Below, one piece after another: positions 24,391 to 30,702 of a stretch of 64,000 bases of DNA. The stretch is taken from assembly GCA_963747765.1 (NCBI GenBank), contig CAVVGH010000002.1:62001-126000 (forward strand), in the 5' to 3' direction. Position 1 is the stretch's first letter; each line of letters opens with the position of its first letter. Source of the stretch: VRUE01 sp963747765. Its GTDB lineage: Bacteria > Actinomycetota > Thermoleophilia > Solirubrobacterales > 70-9. Under the pieces are notes generated by a model. It was not told the origin of the DNA. It was given only the letters and a program-made list of their open reading frames with translations, and did no database searches. The translations under genes and the position numbers were made by a program.

Positions 24391-24500
24391 CGGGCGATTT
24401 ATGGGCCACATACGACCATTTCTCGCCCGCCACCCGGCCAATTCACCAATCCCCTGGCGCCTGGCGATTTATGGGCCACATGCGACCATAAATCGCCCGG
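24391..24500. repeat. Two related hairpins sharing GCGATTTATGGGCCACAT
   Basis: Copy 1 (24391-24429) and copy 2 (24461-24500) share GGCGATTTATGGGCCACA; copy 2 pairs GGCGATTTATGG with CCATAAATCGCC perfectly, while in copy 1 the 3' arm has mutated to CCATTTCTCGCCCG. AT-rich stems stand out in this GC-rich DNA. Confidence 0.75.
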
Positions 24501-24701
24501 CACCGCAGGCAGCGCTCTCTATAAAGGAGGGCCGGATGTCAAGTTGAAGGGGGCCGGATGTCAAGTGACCGTTCGCGCAGCTGATCAGGGTCCGCGAATC
24601 GGTCTCGGGTTTGAGCAACGCTCATCTCTCTATCGCCTTCTGCTCGAAGGATCAGGTGGGATCGGAACCTCGCTCCGTGGGTGCATCTCAGTCAGGGGCC
24701 G

Positions 24702-24953
24702 TCATGCTGCCAGAGCGTTCGCGGCACCTCTTGGAGCGAAGCTTTGATTGCGGGAGAGCATGTGCCAGATCGCCTCGGCGAGCCGGCGGGCGAGGGCGAC
24801 CTTGGCGCCGCGCTGCTTGCCCAGTCTCTGCTTGGTCCTCTGGTAGCACCCGCGGTAGACCGGGCTCTTGCAGGCCCGACCGCCGCCTCCATCAGCGCCA
24901 AGCGCGTGGAAATCGATGCGCTTGCGGCTGAGGTCGAGTCCTGCGTGCAACAT
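24702..24953 (-). pseudogene. IS110-family transposase, internally deleted
   Basis: The 83-aa remnant opens MLHAGLDLSRKRIDFHAL, the first catalytic-domain strand of IS110 DEDD transposases, and then jumps to SPVYRGCYQRTKQRLGKQRG and ARRLAEAIWHMLSRNQSFAP, the C-terminal end of the family. About 250-300 residues, including the remaining acidic residues and the Ser of the second domain, are missing, so it cannot transpose itself. ACAATTTGAAGGGGCC-like flanks and a duplicated GGCCGGATGTCAAGT at about 24530-24565 lie nearby but clean element ends are not visible. Confidence 0.82.
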
Positions 24954-25031
24954 TTGAAGGGGCCTCCTTTGGTGGATTCGGTGACAGACAGGCTCTGAGC
25001 GTGCCGCCGAGGAAGCCCTCCTTCATTGCAT

Positions 25032-25673
25032 TCAGTCGGCTGAGGGGGGGCAGGAGCCCGAGGCGATCTCGGAGAAGGCGACCGAGAGGTTGACCCGGGC
25101 GTTTGCCACCAGCCTCTCGACGGCCTTGCGGGTGACGGGCCGCCCGCCGTCCGCGCTCAGCTCCTTCGCCACCTCAGCCTGGCTGTGACCTTCTATCTGG
25201 CATCTGACAAAGGCAAGGCGCTGGCGCTCGGGCAGCTGTGCCATCGCCATCTTGGTCGTCTGCAGCCGCTCTGCCAGCTCGAGCATCTCGTCCGTGAGGA
25301 TTGGATCGCAGACGCGTTCGACTGCCGATTCGTGCTCCCCATTGCCGTCGCCGGCTCCCTCGGGCGCCATGCGCTCCAGCCGCCGACTCTCACCCTTTGC
25401 CTTGTCGAGTGCCAGTTGCACAACCTTGAAGGAGACAAAGCCGGCGGGGTTGTGCACGCGGGGGGCGTCCGGCTCAGGGTCCTGCTGGCTGACCCACGCC
25501 TGCAGCAGCGCGTCCTGAACGAGGTCGTCGATGTGGCGGGCGATGAACTCGTGCGAGAAGCGGGACCTGCAGTAGCCGGCAAGCGTTCGCTTGGCAACCA
25601 CGAGCAGCGAGTCGCGCTGCTCCTGAGTCCATTCCTCGATCGCGTCGGGCAGTGCGGCAACTGCCGTACCCAT
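25032..25673 (-). CDS. Sigma-70 family factor upstream of T4SS locus A
   Basis: The 213-aa product starts at GTG or ATG 25673. Residues about 25-90 resemble region 2 (RTLAGYCRSRFSHEFIARHIDDLVQDALLQAWVS), and residues about 140-205 region 4 (MAQLPERQRLAFVRCQIEGHSQAEVAKEL, then TRKAVERLVANARVNLS). It is shorter and more divergent than the ECF factor at 8609. It follows the membrane-protein and basic-protein genes on the same strand and precedes the locus A pilin, with the IS110 remnant between, so it may drive locus A expression. Confidence 0.78.
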   Translation of the reverse strand: MGTAVAALPDAIEEWTQEQRDSLLVVAKRTLAGYCRSRFSHEFIARHIDDLVQDALLQAWVSQQDPEPDAPRVHNPAGFVSFKVVQLALDKAKGESRRLERMAPEGAGDGNGEHESAVERVCDPILTDEMLELAERLQTTKMAMAQLPERQRLAFVRCQIEGHSQAEVAKELSADGGRPVTRKAVERLVANARVNLSVAFSEIASGSCPPSAD

Positions 25674-25712
25674 TGCTCGCTCTCACTTTCACTTGCGCGC
25701 GAGCCGAGAACT

Positions 25713-26060
25713 TCAAGTCGCGGTCCTCGCGCTGTGTTCCAGTTCGAGCCGCCGGCGCAAGAGCGTCTCTGCACGAAGCTGTCCACAACGCAGCGCCATC
25801 GCGGCAAAACCATCACCAAGACGTTTCTGAGGTGAGGTTGGGTCCGGTCTGGCGGTGAATCCCATGACGAAGTGTTCGCCCAGGTCCTCGTTGGGGGCGA
25901 GGATCTGGACCAGTTCGCCCGCCAGTTTCGGTTCTTCGCGCAGGGCGCGCTCGGCGCGGGCGCGCCGTTCGACGGCGATCCGCCGCAGCCACCGCGAGCG
26001 AACGATGAGGCGTGCCCGGCGAGTTCGCCAGCGCCACCATGTTTGAACGAGGCGGGTCAT
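25713..26060 (-). CDS. Small Arg-rich protein with four tandem start modules
   Basis: From the most downstream ATG (26060) the product is 115 aa. It starts MTRLVQTWWRWRTRRARLIVR, a strongly basic amphipathic stretch, followed by a helical EPKLAGELVQILAPNEDLGEHF and a plain C-terminus. Upstream lie three more in-frame ATGs at 26090, 26120 and 26150, each with its own AAGGAGG, giving up to 145 aa with repeats MTRDEGGR(H/R)A. No family recognised. Its stop is 39 bp before the sigma factor start. The good SDs and in-operon position support a real gene. Confidence 0.6.
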   Translation of the reverse strand: MTRLVQTWWRWRTRRARLIVRSRWLRRIAVERRARAERALREEPKLAGELVQILAPNEDLGEHFVMGFTARPDPTSPQKRLGDGFAAMALRCGQLRAETLLRRRLELEHSARTAT

Positions 26061-26170
26061 CGCGCGCCGGCCTCCTTCATCCCGGGTCATCGCGCGCCGG
26101 CCTCCTTCATCCCGGGTCATCGCGTGCCGGCCTCCTTCATCCCGGGTCATCGCGCGCCGGCCTCCTTCAT
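26058..26170 (-). repeat. 30-bp tandem repeat carrying SD plus ATG, four copies
   Basis: The minus-strand unit GGATGAAGGAGGCCGGCGCG plus CGATGACCCG recurs every 30 bp with one substitution (GCACG for GCGCG). Each unit contains AAGGAGG, a ten-base spacer and an ATG, all in the same frame. Confidence 0.92.
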
Positions 26171-26174
26171 CCGC

Positions 26175-26726
26175 CTAGGGCTCAATGCCGAACTCCTGCT
26201 GGGCTCCGCCTGATGAGGAGGAGGGCGGGGGAGACGGCGCTGTGGATGACGGGGGCGGTTCTGCTTCGGTGGGGACGTAGGTGGTTTCCGGTTCGGGCGT
26301 GTAGACCGGTTCGGGTGGGGGCGCCGGGCTGGGCGTGGTGTGCTTGGGGCGGCGGTGGCGCTGCGGCGACCGATGGGCGCCAGCAGCCGAGCCGGTCTCT
26401 CCCTTGGCCTGGCTGCGATCGCCGCCAGGCGGGCTCGGATGTGGATGCGCGATTGCCCTTGCGTGCGCACTCCCGGTGCGCACGGCCGGTTCGGGTCCCA
26501 CGATCGTGGCTGTTTGGCCTGGCACCGATTCGTCCCTGTGGGCTGGTCCGCGAAGCATCGAGGGCGCGCTGTCGTTCCCCGACCCGGTCGCCGCGCTGAT
26601 CAGAATCGCCATGAAGATTCCGCCTCCGACCAGGCCGAGGACGGCCAGCGCCCGGCGGCGAGCGTCGACATGCCCAACCGCCGGGTTGGGCGCGAAGTAG
26701 TCGGGTTCGCTCCCCAGGTCGGGCAC
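26175..26726 (-). CDS. Single-pass membrane protein ending EFGIEP, possibly frameshifted
   Basis: From GTG 26726 the product is 183 aa. Residues about 24-46 form one membrane helix (RALAVLGLVGGGIFMAILIS), followed by a long Pro/Ser/Thr-rich tail ending GGAQQEFGIEP. It parallels the protein at 45071-45682 (RRLAVLGLGVGAATVIG helix, Pro-rich tail, GEEFGFER end). An upstream ATG at 26821 in another frame opens an acidic MTDTENIFDTSTNLMEIEEP, which would fit as its N-terminus if a one-base shift occurred near the CCCCCTGGGG run (about 26757-26766). So either the start is 26726 or the gene is frameshifted. Confidence 0.6.
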   Translation of the reverse strand: MPDLGSEPDYFAPNPAVGHVDARRRALAVLGLVGGGIFMAILISAATGSGNDSAPSMLRGPAHRDESVPGQTATIVGPEPAVRTGSAHARAIAHPHPSPPGGDRSQAKGETGSAAGAHRSPQRHRRPKHTTPSPAPPPEPVYTPEPETTYVPTEAEPPPSSTAPSPPPSSSSGGAQQEFGIEP

Positions 26727-26962
26727 CGGCGCTTCGCGGGGCGGGCGTCGGTCTCGCCCCAGGGGGCTCCTCGATCTCCATCAGGTTCGTCGAGGTGTCG
26801 AAGATGTTCTCTGTGTCTGTCATCGCGGCACCGGTCGAGGGGTCTCTCTTGTTCCGTGTACGACCGAGCGACCCAGATCCCCCATGCGGGAGTTGCGGCT
26901 GTGACCGCGCGATGCCACGCGAGCGGTTGCCACGCGGGTGCCCGCGGGTTAGGGTTGGCGCC

Positions 26963-27229
26963 ATGGCGGTCAAGCTCCATCGCTGCTCGGCCACGTGGCT
27001 CAAGCTCGATGTCCATCCCTGCTGGCGGGTGCAGAAGGCGCTCGACGAGCAGGGGATCGAGTACGAGGTCGTCACCGGCCCGCTTCGAGCGAGCAAGCGC
27101 GACGACCTGGAGAGGGTCTCGGGGCAGCGGAAATACCCCACGATCGAGCTTGAGGACGGGAACGTCTACCGCGAGGAATCGAAGGACATGGTGGCGCGGA
27201 TCCGCGCCGGCAAGCTCTACGCCGCCTGA
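26963..27229 (+). CDS. GST N-terminal/glutaredoxin-like protein
   Basis: The 88-aa product starts at ATG 26963. It holds a thioredoxin-like fold: a first strand with a CSATWLKLDVHPCWRVQKAL segment, YEVVTGPLRASKRDDLERVSG and the cis-proline turn RKYPTIELEDGNVYREESKDM, as in glutathione S-transferase N-terminal domains. Cysteines at positions 8 and 20 are not in a CxxC pair, so it is more GST-like than glutaredoxin-like. It has no C-terminal helical domain. The 3' end overlaps the convergent gene by 13 bp. Confidence 0.75.
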   Translation: MAVKLHRCSATWLKLDVHPCWRVQKALDEQGIEYEVVTGPLRASKRDDLERVSGQRKYPTIELEDGNVYREESKDMVARIRAGKLYAA

Positions 27230-28311
27230 GCCTCGGCCCCGACCACGCCCGTGTCGATCAGGCTGCGGGCGCAGTCGACGATCGTCTCCTCGAGCGGCCG
27301 CGGCGACCAACCGAGGCGCGTTCTGGCCTTCTGGCTCGACAGCTCGGTCCTGACGCCGAGCTGACCGGTGACCGAGCGGACGCTCGGGTCGAAGATGCCC
27401 ATCGCGCGGACGAGTAGGTTCGGCACGGCTCGTGTCGGCACCTTCGCGGCCGCGTCCCCAAGCCGCTCGCGCAGCACCTCGGCGATTCCCTCCATCCACA
27501 TGAACTGGGTTGCCGCGATGAAGCGCTCGCCACCCGCCTCGGCGGCGGTCATCGCACGCAGGTGCAGGTCGACGACGTCGCGCACGTCGACGAAGCTGAA
27601 CCCGATTCGCGGCACGCCGGGCATCCCTTTGAGCATTCGCTCGACGACCTCGAGCGAGTAGGAGCGGTCCTCGCTGAGCGCCGGGCCGAGGATGGCGCCG
27701 GGATTGACCACCGCCAGCCTCTCAAGGGCGTTCCGGTCGCGAACGAAGTCCCATGCCGCGCGCTCGGCGATCGTCTTCGATTTCGCGTAGGGGGTCAGCC
27801 GGGGGTTGTCGGGATCGCTCCAGTTCTCCTCGGTGAGCGGTGCGGAGTCGGGCTTCGGGCCGCCGGTGATCGCGGCCACCGAGGAGGTTAGGACGATGCG
27901 GTCGACGCCGGCGTCGAGACTCGCGCCGAGAACGCGCAACGTTCCCTCCCGCGCCGGCACGATCAGCTCGTCGGGGTCCTTCGGCTGGGCTGGCGGGAAC
28001 GGAGAGGCGACGTGGAGGACGTGGTCGCATCCCGCCGCGGCCTCCGCCCAGCCGTCGTCGCTGCGGAGGTCCGCGGCGAGCACTGTCAGCCGGTCGCCGG
28101 CCGCGACGCGAGAGGCGACCGTGACACGGACCTGCGGCTCGCGCTCGAGGTCGCGCACGGTGGTGCGCACCCGGTAGCCGCGCTGCAGGAGCTCGATCAG
28201 GCACCAGCCACCGAGGAAGCCCGAGCCTCCTGTGACGAGGACCGTCTCCGTCTGTGCCTGTGAGCCCTCCACCGAGCCGACCGTACCAGGGGTTCGCTTG
28301 GGAGGCCGCAT
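27217..28311 (-). CDS. NAD(P)-dependent epimerase / dihydroflavonol-reductase-like SDR
   Basis: The 364-aa product (start ATG 28311; a GTG at about 28272 would also work and sits closer to the family start) has the extended SDR layout: Rossmann motif VTGGSGFLGG at about 25-34, TVRDLER binding the nucleotide, the active-site region SSVAAITG then YAKSK (Tyr-x-x-x-Lys) near residue 178, and VDVRDVVDLHLRAM. These match dihydroflavonol-4-reductase/aldehyde-reductase-like enzymes that reduce a ketone or aldehyde with NADPH. The physiological substrate is unknown. Confidence 0.85.
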   Translation of the reverse strand: MRPPKRTPGTVGSVEGSQAQTETVLVTGGSGFLGGWCLIELLQRGYRVRTTVRDLEREPQVRVTVASRVAAGDRLTVLAADLRSDDGWAEAAAGCDHVLHVASPFPPAQPKDPDELIVPAREGTLRVLGASLDAGVDRIVLTSSVAAITGGPKPDSAPLTEENWSDPDNPRLTPYAKSKTIAERAAWDFVRDRNALERLAVVNPGAILGPALSEDRSYSLEVVERMLKGMPGVPRIGFSFVDVRDVVDLHLRAMTAAEAGGERFIAATQFMWMEGIAEVLRERLGDAAAKVPTRAVPNLLVRAMGIFDPSVRSVTGQLGVRTELSSQKARTRLGWSPRPLEETIVDCARSLIDTGVVGAEAQAA

Positions 28312-28344
28312 GGATTGGGGCCCTCGCGTGTTACAAAAAGCACA

Positions 28345-28470
28345 ATGATTCGCTATCGCATGGACGACCTAATCGAGTACGTGCTGACCAAGCGGGGCAG
28401 GGAAAACACTGCGCTGACGCTGCTCGCCGCCGGCTGTGTGGCGGCCATCGTCGCGATCGGCCGCCTCTGA
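28345..28470 (+). CDS. 41-aa putative membrane peptide
   Basis: ATG at 28345 opens a 41-aa frame: MIRYRMDDLIEYVLTKRGRE, then a hydrophobic segment ALTLLAAGCVAAIVAIG near the C-terminus. There is no clear SD (AAAAAGCACA upstream). Codon use fits the neighbourhood and it occupies an otherwise empty gap between two divergent/convergent genes. It could be a small membrane protein, or chance. Confidence 0.35.
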   Translation: MIRYRMDDLIEYVLTKRGRENTALTLLAAGCVAAIVAIGRL

Positions 28471-28500
28471 TTTGAGCGCGACCGGGGATCGCCGGTCGAA

Positions 28501-29370
28501 TCAGGGTGCGCTGGCGACGAAGGCGTCGGGCTCCTCGACCACGGTGTTGGCCAGCTCGCCGATGCCCTCGATCTCGACCCGCACGGTGTCGCCGACGTGG
28601 AGCAGGTTCTCGCGCACCGGCTTGCGGCCGAGCCCGACCCCCGCGGGGGTGCCGGTGGCGATCACATCGCCGGGCTCCAGTGTGAAGGCTTCGGAGAGGT
28701 GGGCGACCTGCTGGAAGCAGTCGAAGACCATCTCTGAGGTGCTCGCGTCCTGGCGCAGCTCGTCGCCCACGAAGCAGCGGATGCGAAGGTCGTGTGGATC
28801 GCCCAGCTCCTCGGCGGTGACGAGCCAGGGGCCGAGTGGGCCATGGGTGTCGAAGGACTTGCCGATCGTCATCGTCTGCGCGCGGCCCTGCCAGTCGCGC
28901 ACGCTGACGTCGTTTGCGCACGTGTAGCCGGCGATTACCTCGTGGGCGCGCTCGACCGGGACGTGCCGGCAGCGCCTGCCGATCACCACGGCCAGCTCGG
29001 CCTCGTAGTCGAGAAAGGTGGAGACCTTCGGCATGTGGACGTCGGCTCGCGGACCGACCACGCAGGTCACCTGCTTGTTGAAGAAGACCGGGACCTCCGG
29101 GGCGTCCATGCCCATCTCGGCTATGTGGTCGCGGTAGTTGAGCGCGATCGCCAGGTACTTGCGCGGCGTGGCCGGCGCCAGCAGCTCGGTGTCCGAGACC
29201 GGCAGGCGCGGCGCCGTCTCGGCGATCTGTCTCAGCTCCGCTTCTCCGGTGTCGGCCAGGGCGGTGGCGGGCTCGGAGCCGAGGCCGGCACCGGAGAGGT
29301 CGACGATCTCCTCTGCGTCGAGGAGGCCGAGCGCCGCTGCGCCGTCGGAGTTGAATCGACAGAGCCTCAT
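28501..29370 (-). CDS. Fumarylacetoacetate hydrolase family protein
   Basis: The 289-aa product starts at ATG 29370 (MRLCRFNSDG). The catalytic C-terminal domain carries YLAIALNYRDHIAEMG, FFNKQ, the metal-binding FLDYEAELAVVIG, GYTCANDVSVRDWQ, KSFDTHGPLGPW and the final GDVIATGTPAGVGLGRKP. These are standard for FAH enzymes that cleave acylpyruvates or isomerise/decarboxylate ring-cleavage products with Mg. N-terminal small domain present, so full length. Probably degrades an aromatic or keto acid; neighbours do not fix the pathway. Confidence 0.92.
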   Translation of the reverse strand: MRLCRFNSDGAAALGLLDAEEIVDLSGAGLGSEPATALADTGEAELRQIAETAPRLPVSDTELLAPATPRKYLAIALNYRDHIAEMGMDAPEVPVFFNKQVTCVVGPRADVHMPKVSTFLDYEAELAVVIGRRCRHVPVERAHEVIAGYTCANDVSVRDWQGRAQTMTIGKSFDTHGPLGPWLVTAEELGDPHDLRIRCFVGDELRQDASTSEMVFDCFQQVAHLSEAFTLEPGDVIATGTPAGVGLGRKPVRENLLHVGDTVRVEIEGIGELANTVVEEPDAFVASAP

Positions 29371-29446
29371 CGCCGCGTGACTCTCGCAGATCGCGAGGCG
29401 CGAGGGTCGTCGCGCCCGCCGCTCGCAGGCGCCGTGGCCGGCCGGG

Positions 29447-30298
29447 TCAGCCGACCGGCTGCGCCGTCTCGACCGGCAGTCGCTGGACGACCCTCACCGT
29501 CTCCACCAGGGCGTCGAGGTCGTCCCGGTTGTAGGCGATCAGTTCGTCTCGGATGATCCTTCTCACCCTGGGGCTGTACCTCGACAGGTAACGGACGTAC
29601 AGCGCCTGCGCCTCGCGGCCGTCGCAGATCGAGCTGTTCTTCGCCACGCCGAAGAACGCGGCGACCTCGCCGAGCCCGAGCTCGGGAATGGGGAGGCGCA
29701 GGTTTCGCCTCGCATGGACGAAGACGTCGACGTGCCGATCGCCGAGGCCGTCCAGCAGGCGCTCGGTGCCCAGGCGGATGCAGGCTGCCCTGAGCTGCGG
29801 GAGATCGGCGGAGTTCCCGCCCCACGTCACGACGGGAAGCTCGGGTCGCTCGGCGAGCAGTTCTGCCAGGCGTTCGAGGTTCTTGCGCTCATCGGATGCG
29901 TCGTCGGCCCACAGCGTGACGTGCTCGCGCTGCTCTCCGTCGATCATGTGGAGGCCGATCAGCCAAATGCGCGGCTTGAAGAGGTCGTACTCGAGGTCGA
30001 GGGCGATGAATTCGTCGCCGATGTCGAGCGGCGATCCGAAGAGAATCGCCCGTCCCTCCCTGTAGCTCTGGGCGTGGAAGCGCATCTGCTCGATCTGCGC
30101 CGGCGAGACCTTCGCGCCGATCGCCCGCAGATTCGCGGCAACGCTTTGGACATCGCAGGTATCGAGATCCTCGCGCTTCCTGATTCCGATCTCTTCGAAG
30201 GCCGCAGCGCGTTCCCGGCCCATTTCGAAGAGCAACGTCAGATCTCTCTTGCTGCGGTTCCTTCGACCGGCGGCTGCAGAGTTTCGCCTATCGCCCAT
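29447..30298 (-). CDS. RNase H-like (YprB/TM0106-type) exonuclease-like protein
   Basis: The 283-aa product starts at ATG 30298. An N-terminal helix-hairpin-helix-like region (GRERAAAFEEIGIRKREDLDTC) is followed by a DEDD-type RNase H fold: FIALDLEYD (first acidic pair), VTWGGNSADLPQLRAAC and, near the end, IAYNRDDLDALVETV (last Asp). This layout is found in YprB-like predicted nucleases, also as the C-terminal part of Cas4-RecB-like proteins. No CRISPR or cas genes are in the window, so a housekeeping DNA or RNA processing role is likelier. Confidence 0.82.
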   Translation of the reverse strand: MGDRRNSAAAGRRNRSKRDLTLLFEMGRERAAAFEEIGIRKREDLDTCDVQSVAANLRAIGAKVSPAQIEQMRFHAQSYREGRAILFGSPLDIGDEFIALDLEYDLFKPRIWLIGLHMIDGEQREHVTLWADDASDERKNLERLAELLAERPELPVVTWGGNSADLPQLRAACIRLGTERLLDGLGDRHVDVFVHARRNLRLPIPELGLGEVAAFFGVAKNSSICDGREAQALYVRYLSRYSPRVRRIIRDELIAYNRDDLDALVETVRVVQRLPVETAQPVG

Positions 30299-30702
30299 TT
30301 GACTCCCAACACCCTTCGGTTTGCGAACTCAGGACAGGCTCCGCACTGAAATCCATCCAGGGATGAACAGGCTCAGTGCGCAGATTCATCTCGGCATATA
30401 GACGTTCACGGTGTTCGTTTAGAGACACACCGCCTCAGAAGGCCCATTCAGTCAGCGGCTGTACGGTTCGAGCATCGGTCTCGCATCGGCTTTTTGTCGA
30501 GCCGACGAGGAGGGGGAGGGCAAACACCAACTTTTGGTGTTGCGGCTCCCCGGAGCTGTGACTACGCTCGGTTTCCCACAGAGGTTTTTCACCCAGTAGG
30601 GGTAGCGAAAGATGTGACCCCTCCGTCTTTGGGGTGAGAGGGGCCCTGAGGGGGCCCCGGCATAGGCCCGCAATCGGGCTATTCAGGGAAGGAGTGGGCT
30701 TG
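30299..30702. other. Gene-free interval with hairpins before the secreted protein
   Basis: AACACCAA/TTGGTGTT (30523-30541) is a perfect 8-bp stem and GGGGCCC/GGGCCCC (about 30640-30658) a second, close upstream of the SD of the next gene. They may regulate the large secreted protein gene. No promoter consensus is clear. Confidence 0.45.

Noticed and set aside
29447..30298. Cas4-like or CRISPR-associated nuclease
   Set aside because: RNase H-like motifs fit YprB-type proteins; no iron-sulphur Cas4 cysteines and no CRISPR array in the window.
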